From positions 10,228,479 through 10,292,478 of the forward strand of contig NC_068977.1 of the NCBI RefSeq assembly GCF_016808095.1: 64,000 nucleotides of DNA, given 5' to 3'. This DNA is from Vigna angularis (taxonomy: Eukaryota > Streptophyta > Magnoliopsida > Fabales > Fabaceae). Below the pieces are notes generated by a model, which saw only the letters and a program-made list of their open reading frames with translations, was not told where the DNA came from and did not search any database. Of the stretch, positions 32,870 through 46,275 are shown one piece after another. Position 1 is the stretch's first letter. Every line of letters starts with the position of its first letter. The position numbers and the translations under genes were made by a program.

Positions 32870-35230
32870 GGAAATGATATTTCGACAACCAGTTTTGACA
32901 ACATTTTAACACGGGCCACGTGTCAAAATGCCATTGGTGCACGTGTAATTGGCTTTCAAAAATTAATTTGACGTGGAAAATGAAGATTCAGAGCGCGAGT
33001 TTGAAGTTGTGGGCGTCATTTGTGGTTTTCAGAATTTGAATTTTTAGGGTTTGGTAGAGAGAGAAACAGAAAGGCAGTGAGATAGCGTCGTGAGAGAGAC
33101 TCCGTCTTCGTCTTCGTCGCACCCAGCCACCCTTCGAGGCGTTTGACGTCTGCAATCGGCCGACGCGGTTGCTTGCTTGGAGTGCAGAGGTGCTTTGGTG
33201 GCCGGTTCTTCGACTGTACCGGAGCATTGCGGTGGTCGCCGGACCGTCGGCTATGGTAATATTTCCGAACCATAGACAGAGTCCGTCGACCTCTCTCCCC
33301 AGCCCGCCATTGAGTCTTCTTTCGACTCCTTTGATTCCGTCGAGCGTCGCGGTTTGTTGGCGACCGGAGTTCCGCCGGAGTTTCGCCGGCTTCCCGTGTT
33401 GTCCGATTCCTTCACCGACGCGTTTTTGGCTGCCGCTGTTCCAAGAGGAGCCACCCACCCAGTCCGTCTTCTGTGTAAGGTCCTTGGCCTTTTGTTAGGG
33501 TTTTTTCCCCGTCGAGTGTACTTTGATTGAATTGGCGTAGATGGATTGCTCAAAAGAAGGAGGTTATAAGAATGTAAGTACATAAAATGTTTTGAAAATT
33601 GATTTGTTTGTTTGAAACTGAGTTTTTTGATTGTTTATATTTTGAATTTGAATTGTAGTTGCGTTTGCGGGTTTGGTCCGATACAAAAGCGATAGTCAAC
33701 ATTAATGGTATACTTCGAGAAACGAGTGCTGCCGGAGTTCGTGTTCCTCCAACCAGCCACGAGTGCCGCCGGAGTCCGTCCTCATCGGACACGAGTTTTT
33801 GTTAGAGGACGCTCAGGCAATACGGGAAACGCTACCGAAAACGAATGACTGTTCACATTACACGACCGAACGCGGTTAGTGTTCAGACACCACTACTTTT
33901 TGGACGGTCGGGCAATACGGGAAACGCTACCGAAAACGAACGACCGTTCACATTACACGACCGAATGCTCTAACACTCACTAACACACAGACCGAACGTT
34001 CAAAAGGTACACTCCGATCCAGGTCGAACGCAAACAATCACTAACACATGCCAAGATCGAACGCTAACGCTCGTTACCTGAGAACACAAAACCAGACGCT
34101 TCAAATTCAAACCTAAGAATCGAAATTAAGAACGAACGCTCACAAGCATTAAAACAGAACCAAGTTCGAACGTTAAAGCTCTCTGACACAACTAGGACGA
34201 ACGCTTACTAATACACCCAAAACCGAACGCTTACTAATACACCCAAAACCGAACGTTTCAGATTCAAACCTAAGAATATCAAATTTAGATCGAACGCTTA
34301 AATCACTAAAACACCAAAACCGAACGCTCAGTCTAAAACATAAAAACCGAACGCTTAGACTGAAACATCAAAATTTGAATGGAACCATAAAACGCATAGT
34401 ATGACCGAACGTTCATGCACAAATTAAACTTAAGCATAAAACGCAAACCCAGAAACACAAACTTGAATGGAACCAGCGACTGAAAGCAAGCATGAACAAT
34501 AAAATCCTACCATGGCAGCGTGAAAGCGATAATGAACAGTAAAACTTGCAGCACAATGAACAGTTAAAGCGTAAAATGAATAAGAAACTTGAGTGGAGAA
34601 ACAGATTCAACTAGAAAATTTCAAAGAGACTGAGTTCAATACATGAAAATGGGAAAGAAACCAAAACCTAAACCTCCCCAAATGGGAAAGAAACCTAAAC
34701 CTAAACCCCTCTTTTTCGTCCACCGAACAGTCGACACTCCGGTGGCACTCCGGTGATGCTCCGGGACAGGGACGGAAGCAGGTGGGACGAAGCGAGACCT
34801 TGAACGCGCCCCTAGTTCGCTGGGCCGGACGGAAGACGATGTCGTCTTCGCTTCGTTGGCCAACGTCGGAGCTGCGGCGGCCGTGAATCGGAATCGGCTG
34901 GAGGGGTTGAATAGCTCCGACACGGCCTTCAACGTTGTCCAGCGACACCCCGGCAAGCACTCCGTCGGACCTCTCTCTCTCTCGAACTCCCTTTCTCCAA
35001 CTCTCTCGGCCTCTCTCTGTCTAGGTCACAGCCTCCCTCCCAATGTTCGCGGTTCTCTCTCTACAATGTTCGAAATAAATTTCAAATTTCAAACTAAACT
35101 TCTAAACCTGCCCGCCCCTTGCCACGTCAGATTTCGACAGCTTTTTCATTAAAAACGTGGACCGCTCACATTTACACACGTGTCCCATGTCTAAATGTTG
35201 TCAAAACTGGTTGTCGAAGTATCATTTTCC
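32870..35230. mobile_element. MULE-type transposon, 2361 bp, possibly carrying captured GC-rich sequence
   Basis: The ends are inverted repeats of about 55 bp at about 85 percent identity, with the shared core CGACAACCAGTTTTGACAAC. A 10-bp target duplication ATATTTAAAG lies on both sides (32860-32869 and 35231-35240). This size of duplication and long terminal repeat fit Mutator-like elements. No transposase is visible. Two GC-rich blocks (33000-33540 and 34620-35040) look unlike the surrounding DNA, with Pro/Arg/Ser-rich open frames on both strands. Between them, 33700-34420 is full of GAACGCT-like motifs. A promoter or exon capture is possible but not shown. Confidence 0.88.
33816..34420. 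repeat. Array of ACCGAACGCT-like motifs
   Basis: The motif CGAACGCT and close variants recur well over a dozen times. A longer unit starting GGCAATACGGGAAACGCTAC is repeated at 33816 and 33911 (period 95). It belongs to the interior of the MULE. Confidence 0.8.
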
Positions 35231-35240
35231 ATATTTAAAG

Positions 35241-36125
35241 AAACACTTGTTGTAACTCTTAACTCAAGACTACCCGATAGTAGTAAAAGTTTTGTAAGTC
35301 TAATTATGTAATAATATATTATCATATTCTTTTATTTTCCTTTAGATCTCAGATTATACATATAATATTTATCTTCTTTTATGTATATTTTATATTTTTA
35401 TTAAATTTCAATTAATAAAATATGTGTGGAAAACAAAATACATGGTAATTTCCTTCCTCAACATTTCCCTAAAATTTGAAAAAAAAAACCAACCTTATCT
35501 AACTTTTATTGCAAAAAGGGGTAATTTTTCCTCTTTTGATTTAGGAAAAAGTAAGGAGCAATTGATTTTTAAAGTACAATAATGATTTAATGAGGAGACA
35601 GGCTAACGAACAGCAAACGACGACGGTTCATTGATTAGGTTAAGGAATAATAATATATCTTCTCTTCCCAATGAATCAGTCAGGCACAGAACAGAAATTA
35701 GTCTCCTCCAACATGCACGAAGAAAATCAAAAGCCCTTTCTTCTCGCACAACAAAACAAAAAATAAATAGAAAAACCTCAAAGCGTTGAAGATTCAACTA
35801 TCACATACGTGTACAGTATGCACTACTTTCTTAAGTAATAACAACTACTCTCGCACTTTCAAGATTCGTTCCCACATTAATAATTGCTTAGTTTAATTAT
35901 CGAGCTGTATAATATTATTCTTTAACTTGTTTATTTAACACAAATTGGAAAATTGCACAATATCTTCCTTTCTCCCATCTCATCGTATCATAATATTAAT
36001 ATATTGTTTACACAATTTTGACTTCAGCATTGCAAGCTGAGAGTTTGGGAGATCAGAGTCGTGAGATGAAATTCGGATCTTTGAGGCGATACCCAATTGG
36101 TTTCTGACCTTGAAATCGAGCTGGG
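35241..36125. other. Upstream region of the glycosyltransferase gene
   Basis: AT-rich in its first half. The last roughly 120 bases are probably 5' UTR. Short open frames on both strands look accidental. Confidence 0.5.
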
Positions 36126-39100
36126 ATGGGGAAAGTTTGGATTTTGATGGTGGTGGTGTTGGCGGGTGTGGTGGACATTGAAAGTGCGAGGAAGTCTCCA
36201 TCAGGGAGGATCCATACCCTCTTCTCTGTGGAATGTCAGAATTACTTCGACTGGCAGACTGTGGGGCTGATGAACAGTTACAGGAAGGCCAAGCAGCCTG
36301 GACCCATCACAAGACTCCTCAGTTGCACTGATGAGGAGAAGAAGAACTACAAGGGAATGCATTTGGCGCCAACCTTTGAGGTGCCCTCCATGAGTAGACA
36401 CCCCAGAACTGGTGACTGGTAAGCAAATGATAAATAATCAGTGTTGCAAAGGTTTATGTTTTTGGGTGGGGTGGGGTAAGTTTTAGAAGGACAACTGTTA
36501 GATGCAGTTTCAGAGATGTTTTTGGAGTTTCCCTTTGGTAATTCGTGCAACAGATTTTGGTTTAAGGTCAACATAGATTATTAAGGCGAAACTTCAATTT
36601 TGACTGGAAATCAGCAGAATAAACACCTATGGAATTAAGTTTAGTCATTTTTGGAATTTGGAGTGTGGAGTGTGGATTCATTTGCGTGGTTTTGTTTTAG
36701 AGTGAGATTAATGACATGGTTTTGGTTCTGGTTGTCCAACGTTAGTTGGTTACTTACTAAGGTAGTTTTAACTCTGATTTGTTGTTCTGTGTAGTTGTCT
36801 ATCCTGCTGTTGATCTTTTACTTAGGCATGTCTACGGACAGGATCTGCGAGTTCTTGAAACAGTGTGTATAAATTGTGGATTGGTGTGGTGGCTAAATTC
36901 TTCATGGTAAATAAGCTCTGGATTGTGTGGTGTACAACAATTATGATTGGTACAGTTATGACATGTGATGTTGACAAGAAATTTCTTAATGTCAGCACTA
37001 TCCAGTTTTTCTTGTGCATAAGACCCCTGAGCTTGCACTTGACACCAATTAGTACAGGGCATTGGATGACTCATATTGATACTCTTACTTCATAATGAAA
37101 ATATTCTGCCAGTACTTTGGTATGGAGTATGTGACCATTTGATTTGAGAAAATGTTTCTTTATTTTCATTCTCTGTTTTCACTTTGAATTTTTGATTTTT
37201 TATTCAGAAAAAAGTGAAAACCAAACATGAAAACAGTAGAAAGTTATGTTCAGTGTTTCCTGTACAAGCATTTGAAAATTGGAAGCAAAGTGAAAACAAA
37301 AAGTGTTTTCTCAAACGAAATGCTCATAAGTGTCGGTTCATTCTCATATGTTTAGAGTGTGTGTGTTTTCTTTTTAATTTTTAATTTTTTAATTTTATTT
37401 TAACACGTCCCTTTGGCAAATATGACATGTGCCTATGTTATTTTAAAAGCAGAACCATTTGCTGAAGATAGTAGGATGAGAAATAAATCTCCTATCCACT
37501 ATGCAGGTATCCTGCAATAAACAAACCTGCTGGGGTTGTACATTGGCTTAAACACAGTAAGGATGCAAAAAACGTTGACTGGGTTGTCATTCTGGATGCA
37601 GACATGATAATCCGAGGCCCAATTGTACCTTGGGAGCTTGGTGCTGAGAGGGGAAGACCTGTTGCAGCTTATTATGGGTATTTACTATTTTCTTGCTTCT
37701 TATTCTTTTTATTCACTCCTTTTCTTTTTGTGATGTAGTGTAAACCACTTGATCATCACTTCCATTTCACATACTTTGGAAGGATGCTAATGCATTAGTG
37801 CATCTTACATTTGATTGTTATCAATTTTAACAATATGGAAGTTTTGGAAGCCTAGGCCTTTTATTTTTACATTGGCCGTAATGCAGTCACTTGAATTGAA
37901 TCAGGGGATGGGGACTTTACTAATGCATAAGCTAGGGAGAGCTTTGCTCTACGTTATAAACTTGATTAAATCTCTTAAAGTAGTACTTATATATGTATTT
38001 TATATTATTGTTTCTTTCTTTGGCTCACCATTAAAACTTGAGACATATCTAAATTCTGTTTCCAGATACTTAATAGGTTGTGACAATATTTTGGCTCAAC
38101 TGCACACAAAACATCCAGAACTGTGTGACAAAGTTGGTGGGCTTTTGGCCTTTCATATAGATGACCTGCGAGTTTTTGCTCCCTTGTGGCTTTCAAAAAC
38201 CGAAGAAGTTCGGGAAGATACGGCTCACTGGGCAACAAACATAACTGGTGACATCTACGGGAAAGGATGGATCAGTGAGATGTATGGATACTCTTTTGGT
38301 GCTGCAGAGGTGAGTTCAATACCTTAAAATGGTTTTTTATTTCAGGCATTATAAACTATATACTTGATGTTACTCCGTACCAACCATCTAGCAATTCACT
38401 GTAGTGTTTAATGATTCAATTTCCACTGATTATTTTGTATTTATCCTTCTTTATGTCTACCCTTTTGGGTTCCCTACCTCTTTTTCACAGATTGGACTTC
38501 GGCACAAGATCAATGATAACTTAATGATCTACCCTGGTTATGTTCCTCGAGAGGGAATAGATCCAATTCTTCTTCACTATGGGCTTCCATTTATTGTTGG
38601 GAATTGGTCATTTAATAAACTGGATCACCATGATGACGGAATTGTCTATGAATGTAATAAACTCTTTCCAGAACCTCCATATCCCAAAGAGGTACATAAA
38701 CCATTATTCTTGTATAAGGAAACTTGTGGTTGTAGAAAAACCAGGATTTTTCAACCCCATGGTGTGCTTCTCTTTTGGGAGAAGACATTCCTGTGTTTAA
38801 GGATGTGTAATTGTGATGCACTAGTGGTGCTTCATCATTTTTTAATAAGCAAGGACATACTCCTATTACATGCATTTATAATACTCAGCATTTTAATCCT
38901 TTGTTTTTGTTCAACTATACTGAATTTATGAAATTAAATATGGCATCAGGTCTTTTTCAATTTTACTGAAATTGGAAAGTATCTTATATTGCAGTTAAGA
39001 CAGTTGGAACTTGATCATAATCGAAGGAGAGGGCTATTTCTAAGCATAGAGTGCATAAACATTATAAATGAAGGCCTTTTATTACAACATGCAGCAAATG

Positions 39101-42100
39101 GTTGCCCTAAACCAGTATGGTCTAAATACTTGAGCTTTTTGAAAAGCAAAGCTTATGCAGAACTAACTCAGCCAAAATATGTGACTCCTGCTACTTTACA
39201 AATGATGGAGGATATCAAAGAAGAACATGTTGATGATGGTGCAGGAAAGCCACATCCTAAAATTCATACCATTTTTTCAACGGAATGCACCACATACTTT
39301 GATTGGCAAACTGTAGGACTTATGCACAGCTTCCATAAAAGTGGACAGCCTGGAAATATTACTAGACTTCTCAGCTGCTCTGATGAAGAATTACAGAAGT
39401 ATAAAGGCCATGATTTGGCTCCAACACATTATGTCCCTTCTATGAGTCGACATCCACTAACAGGAGATTGGTAATTGCAAATTTTTATTTATTTCAAATT
39501 TGAGTGGCAGTATCTTAACCTCTTTTTGTTAGTTTCTTTTTATTTCTGCACTGACATTTACTGTATGATTGGGACAAAGTGGTTAACATTAAATTCTGGG
39601 TTTAGTCTATCAGTGTTCGTGGAATTCAAATTTAACTTATTTATTTAATACTATTGAATTTCTGATCTTTGCCTTGTGTATACTCTTCCTGCTTAAATGA
39701 TATACGAGATACCAAATTCTTCAACCTGTAGTGTGCAGTCATTGAGAGCCTAACTCTTTTCCATGTTTCATGTGGCTGATTTATACTATAAGCTAGAAAA
39801 GCATGATAATGTGTGTTTTATTTCAGGTATCCAGCAATTAATAAACCAGCTGCAGTCCTTCATTGGCTTAATCATGTAAATATTGATGCTGAATTCATAG
39901 TGATTCTTGATGCTGACATGATCTTAAGAGGCTCAATAACACCATGGGAATTCAAAGCAGCTCGTGGTCATCCCGTTTCAACTCCTTATGAGTAAGTATA
40001 TTGTCAAGAAGCATGCCGTGAATTTAGGCTTTATTTAGGGAAATTTATATTTATCTTTTATTCTGTTTGTTTGGTTAGATTTGATTATGAATTGAATATT
40101 AGGAGATTGTAACAAGAATAAAATCCCATAGTTATAGGGATTTATTCTCTCTAGGATTGTTTACTGTTTTATTTTTTAATTTCTGCTTTTATCTCAGAAC
40201 ATATGTATAAATATAGGTAAGCTGACCTAATAATTATGAGTGAGAAATAGAGAAAATTTTCCCTTCTAAATTTAAGATATATTAATTTAAATTTATGTGT
40301 GTGAGACTGGTTAATGTTAGTATTAATGCAATGATGTTGATTGAAGTTGGCTAGTGCAGTACATACATGGTATATGTTTCTGCTGAAGTCTGCTTTATCT
40401 TGTGTATTCTCTTTGGTGACTCGTTTGTTTTATTTTTTCTATGCTAGCTACCTTATTGGCTGTGACAACGAGCTTGCAAAATTACATACTAGCCATCCTG
40501 AGGCCTGTGACAAGGTTGGTGGTGTAATCATTATGCATGTAGATGATCTCCGGAAATTTGCAATGCTGTGGCTGCATAAAACTGAGGAGGTCCGAGCTGA
40601 TAGAGCTCATTATGCAAGAAATATAACTGGAGACATATATGAATCTGGGTGGATTAGTGAGATGTATGGTTACTCATTTGGTGCTGCAGAGGTATTTTCC
40701 TTTTACATTCTTATCATTTATAATCAGCTTATATGTTGATATGATTATGGGTGTCATGGAGTTAGAGATATATCCTGTTTCAGGTAAAGATCTATAGTCA
40801 GTCATTTGAGTTGCTACTTGCTTTGCAACTTGTGCTGTCCTTCAAAGAGCTAGGCAAATATGAGCTTGGACCCTTGGGCTCTTATTTGAATGGCTATCAT
40901 ATCTGTTCTAGGAGCTAACCAATCAAATCTCAAATTTCAATTTTAGCTGTTTATTTCACTTTTTATGGTTTCGCAAATTGAATATAAGTTAGGTCGTTTT
41001 GTTGGTCAAAACTCTAGTCATCATACATTCAAACAGATAAAAGAATTTACTTTGAATGTATTAGAAGAATACAAATAACGCTTGAATTAAACATAAACTG
41101 TTATGGGTAAATGAACTGGTATTATCTTGTAGGAAGAGCTATAAGCCCCTCCATCTCAAGAAGGAGGGAACTCTTGATAAGAACTCACAAATGTGTTCTA
41201 AGATTTGGTGCACAGCTGCAGCCATGACCACTAGGTTGATAGGAGACAGGTGCTCCCAAAGAGATACCAGGGTTCTGGGCTGTTGTGCCTTCTTAGAATT
41301 AATGTGTTGAATTCAGTGGTGATTAGATCTATCACCCTTTGCTAAATAAAGAAAGAAGCATACTATTTATTGGTTTTGGGTAAACAGAGTGGGGAAAACA
41401 CACAATGGTTTTTCATGGGTATAACCACATGGCTTAATCTTAATTCTTAATCATTTTATCATGAAAAATAGGAGACAATGATAGAAAACATACACCGTAG
41501 AGTCTCCATAAATAAACAGGGCCCTTTACATTCTTTCTTCATTGATGGAGACCTTGCCACTTGATAGCTTGAAACTGAATCGAACAAAAATCCATGAGAT
41601 CCGCAGTTACTTACATACTTGATCTTGAACTTATATGTCATATCAATTCATGATAGAACTCACTTTGGCCAATCGCCAATTATTAGAAACTAACATAGGC
41701 AATTCAGTGTAAAACATTTGTGTGTCTATTGCTTAATTTAAAGGGCCAGACACTTCTCTCTACTTTATGGGAGCAGGCCAAATTATTTTTTTAAGTGTCA
41801 TACAGACAATATTGATTCTTCGTGTTTATATAGGTGGATTCTTAATGTTAGATCTGTCTGAATTCGTCCCTCTCTTTATCAGTGATCCTCAAGTAATGAA
41901 GTTCCTTTGAATTAGATATTTCATCTTTTCTTTAGTTTCTTATATAGATTACCAAGTGTATCTAAATTTTGTCTTGCCTTTTAAATATGATTTAGTTGTT
42001 AGTTCTCTATTTTAATCTGGCCAGGATGAGTTGAATTATTTTCTTTAGTTCTCATCTAGTCCTTTACGGCTTGGTCCTTAAAAGTGTCTCATTGAGTTAA

Positions 42101-44647
42101 CTGACTAGGGTATTTATAAATTATGCTTTACTTCAATTCTCATCTTAACCAGGACATTTTTTCTGTATTAGAACAAGTACCTATAGCTATTCATTAGTTA
42201 GTTCATTAGCTAGGTATCCATAGCCTCAATCTTCAATAAAATCCGTAGTTCTTTTTAGTTTCTGATCCAATTTCTATTAATAACACATGCAAATGAATTT
42301 TATTGAACCTTCATGGAATTTGAGACCTTGTTCTCTCCCTCTTCTCTAACAGAACAATTATTTCTCACAATGACTGATAAATCTCTCTTTCAACCTCTCC
42401 TTTTATTTGTTGATCAGATGTCTTATTCAAATTATTTCATCCCAGTAACCTAATTAAGTAACTAATTAATGTGATTAACTAACTAACTAATCACTATCGG
42501 TACCTAAAATCATATGGCTGGGAACCATTTCTAAGCTTGCTTAATGATGCTTTTGGACATTATAACTTCTAGAACAGTATAACATACTTTCTTTCAGGAC
42601 ACTACCTCGAGAATAATAATTATATTGTTTCTTCATTTGTTAAAATAAATAAATAAAAATTAATGGATAAATAGATAATAAATTCAATTGTATACTGTGT
42701 GACTGTTAAAGGCTCTTATCCAAGTAAATTAATGAAGCAAAGAAAATATCATCTTTTCATGGCTTTTTCCCATTGAAGTTCTACCCTTGTAATTTATTTT
42801 ACTCCCATTCTAACATTTGTAATTTGCAAAAACTATTTTACCTTTAGAAAATTCTTTCACTCTACCATTTAGGTGAAGTGTTTGATCATTTTAAGCACGA
42901 ATACCATTTTGGTGCCTTGTTTGTTTTAGTGTTGATTGCATGTCTAATATTTCTTCATACCGAGTCCAATTTATTTGTGCCTTTTGTTTCCAAGTTCCAA
43001 CATAGCAGGGGGGGCACAACACAGAAATGGCTAGGACGCCATTTAAAAGAGAAAGAAGAAACATAGATGTTTGAAACAACTACGAAAATTTTCAACAATA
43101 AAAGAGAGAATAAGGAAGGATTGCTTGAGCACAATGTCTATAGGCATCAGCCCATCATGAATTAAAATTTTAAGAGGCATTACAATAATATCTAAGTCTC
43201 ATAAAGTTATGTTGGAAATGTTTTATTATCTTTATTATTTACTGATTGTACCAGTAGGCACTTTGTGATGAGTACGACAATTCCTTGTTCAGTGGCATAC
43301 ATATTGAGTAGAGTGTTCACTATTTCAGTGGCATCTCGGAAAGCAGGGAGATAATAACATGCCTTGGTGGAAATTCTTAGTAACAAACATAGGAATGTGC
43401 CACAATTTGTTTTTTTCCTATATGAAATATATCAAGATACCATAAATCTTGAAGCATATACACACTCTTGCACACTGTACCTTCTGTTGCTTGTCAACAA
43501 TGTTTGTGCTTCATAGGCTTGGTGCTTTACTTCAGTTGACTACCCTGTGATGAAGCTAATATTAACTGTTGAAACATGACTGAACAAGGAATGTTCTAGT
43601 TGATTACGAATAAGCAATTGTAGAACGCATGTCTATTAAATGAATACAAACCACATGAGCTTGTATTGAAATGTTATTGAGTGATAATTGTTCTATCTGT
43701 TATAAAAGAAAAATGAGGGCCTTATTTATGTATAAAGATGTGTTTTCTTCTTTATGTGCTCTCTATTATTGGCTTTTATTATTGAGGGGTGAGTGAAACA
43801 CTAAATCTTATGGTGTTCACTTTTGGGTTGAGTTGTTCAGAACCTAATTGTTGACAAGAATGAGCATAAATTTTCATTCCCTAATCCCTATATGCTACTC
43901 TGTGCATTTCTCTTTCATGGTGTATTGCATCACATTATTTTTACTTCCTCTTCAAAGTATGAAAAATATTTCACTGCTGTAACCAGTTCTTTATTGATGC
44001 AGTTGAAATTAAAGCATACTATAAACGATAAGATACTGATATACCCAGGATATGTTCCTGCACCTGATGTCAAATATAGAGTCTTCCATTACGGATTGCG
44101 ATTCAGTGTTGGAAATTGGAGCTTTGACAAAGCAGTTTGGCGCAATGTTGACGTGGTCAACAAATGCTGGGCCAAGTTCCCAGATCCACCAGATTCCTCA
44201 ACACTTGGTCTAGATAACAAGGAGGATTTACAGCGAGATCTGCTCAGCATAGAATGTGCTAAGACGTTGAATGAAGCACTGAATCTTCACCACCAGAGAA
44301 GGTGTTCAAGTGATAATTCCTTGACATCAGAAGGGGAGGAAAGAAAAGAAGAAAGTGTAGTGTCAAGGGTCAGCAACCTGGATGCAAATGATGATTCAAC
44401 AAACAACAATATCACGACGGAGGAATCAGAAAGTGTGCAGAAAGATGAGATGCCTAGTTCTTTCAGGTTTTGGATGATATTCTTGTGGGCATTTTCAGGA
44501 GTAGGTTTCTTGGTTGTCATTTTTATGGTGTATTCAGGTCATAGAAGAAGAGGAACTAGATCAAAACAAGGTAGGAGGAGAAGAAGCTTGCATTCAGGTT
44601 TCATGGAAATGAACGGACGTGATCGCCGCAGTGATGTGTCTCTGTAG
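36126..44647 (+). CDS. Peptidyl serine alpha-galactosyltransferase (SERGT/SGT1-like)
   Basis: The enzyme class adds galactose to serines of extensin-type cell-wall proteins in the ER/Golgi. Exons: 36126..36418, 37507..37677, 38066..38309, 38491..38691, 38995..39470, 39827..39991, 40448..40691, 44003..44647. All splice sites are GT-AG and phases agree, giving 812 residues, close to Arabidopsis At3g01720. Residues 1-21 look like a signal peptide (MGKVWILMVVVLAG). Two homologous domains follow, exons 1-4 and 5-8, each with FDWQTVGLM, ILDADM (DxD-type motif, about 128 and 490), LIGCDN and GWISEMYGYSFGAAE. A Ser/Glu-rich linker leads to one membrane segment at about 754-776 and a basic tail (RRRRSLHSG). 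Intron 7 is 3.3 kb. The family assignment is confident; catalysis is inferred. Confidence 0.94.
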
Positions 44648-45655
44648 ACATTCTGTTCCTTTTCCTTTTTATGGTGTAAAAGCTGGTTCATCAGAATTTC
44701 ATGTCTTCCATGCTAGGATCACAAATTGAAGGTTAAAAGACTTATTTCTTGAGTGAGCCTGTGTGACATCATTTATGCAAAGCAAGCTATTCTTCTCACG
44801 AGCCTCTAGAAAGCCTCCCATTTTTTTATTTTGTTAATGGATATTAATGATTGAGAAATTTGCAAAGGGAAAACAATCTTCTGTTCTTTAATTTGAGATT
44901 GCTTGTACTTTTTTTTTTTGTACCCAGAGAACATAAGATCTTAGCAATTTAAAACAAGAGATTGGATTATCCTGCAGCATAGGTGAGGGATGGATATACT
45001 GTATAATTTTCATTTTCATTTCCCGATAGATAACAAAGGGATTTTCTGAGTATTAACATATGTAGTCTTTATGTTACTTTTTTATGGATCTTATCCCTAT
45101 CAACATTTGCTGTAAAAACTCATTTATATAATAGAAAGTTATGTAACTTGTGTTGAATTTAGACATTGCCAACCAACTGCTGTATGCACATGCTGGCTTG
45201 GGTTTCTAGGCCTCCAAATAAACTAGGTAGATCAAAGTTATGATCTGACTTTGATCATGTATACTATTCACGATTACGATTATTTATTAATAAGAAATAC
45301 TAGTTATGCTTTCTCTTGCTTTCTGTTGCACTCTCTTTCTAAGGCTATCTCTATTTTTAGCTGAAATTCATTCAAAATATTTAAGTTTGGTAGATTTCAC
45401 TTCTAATTCAGGAGACAGTCTAAATGAGAAGTAAAACTCATAAAAATTGGTGGTTTCCATATTTCAAGCCAATCACAAAAGGAGCTTAGAATGACATGAA
45501 GAGGATTTAACATTTCCTCTTTTTTTAATTATTTTAGAATTGACCAAACATGTTTTACCAAGTGATTTGTTTTCGTTTGCACTCAAAGTTCACCAAATGC
45601 ATTGGTAATTATCAAGAGAACATCATAAAACTGACTTGAAAAAGTAAAATTTACA

Positions 45656-45688
<33 letters not shown>

Positions 45689-45696
45689 TAATTGGT
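44648..45696. other. 3' flank of the glycosyltransferase gene and spacer
   Basis: The first roughly 500 bases likely hold the 3' UTR. A (TA)n tract lies at 45667-45688. No other gene is seen. Confidence 0.5.
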
Positions 45697-45701
45697 TTTA
45701 T

Positions 45702-45897
45702 TGTTGTAATTTGAGATAATATCTTTAGAATCTTCCTAATTAGAGGAAATAAATACATAATCTTTTATTTTATTTTATTTTCTTAGATTTTCTAATTTCC
45801 CTATTTCCCGTTTTAGGAGAATTAGATTATTACAAATAGAGGGTATGATAATGTATTTTTCATGATTGAGAATAATAAATTAGTTTTATTTTTCACA
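45702..45897 (+). repeat. LARD 5' LTR
   Basis: A 196-bp terminal repeat followed by the primer-binding site. Confidence 0.92.
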
Positions 45898-46126
45898 TGG
45901 TATCAGAGCTTGTCTGATCCGCTTCCGCTGTCTTTGTTGTCTACCGGTGGTCGGCCGTCATGGCCGCCGACGGCCCCCTAAAAGTCTCTTTTTTAACATA
46001 TGTTTTTAATGGGTTCCAATTGCCCTAGTCAAGTTCTTCTTAGAATTCTAGCCTTTCTCCAATATTACCAAATACATTTGTTTTTTTTATAACAGCTACA
46101 CACAGTTGTGTTGTACTTCCAATTAA

Positions 46127-46275
46127 AATCTGACCTAGCTATAAGCTATACTTCCAGATTTTAATCTGACCTAGCTATAAGCTATACTTCCAGAGTTCAA
46201 TCTGACCTAGCTATAAGTTATACTTCCATAGAGTTGAATTTGACCTAGCTATATGCTATACTTCCAGAATTTATC
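46127..46275 (+). repeat. Four tandem copies of a roughly 37-bp unit
   Basis: The unit is built on CTGACCTAGCTATAAGCTAT followed by ACTTCCAGA. The last copy is the most diverged. Confidence 0.92.

Noticed and set aside
32988..33583. Arg/Ser-rich frames of 85 to 156 codons inside the MULE
   Set aside because: Open on both strands because of high GC; no recognisable domain. Kept as part of the element.
46127..46275. CRISPR-like array of short repeats
   Set aside because: The units are contiguous, with no unique spacers, and the genome is a plant.
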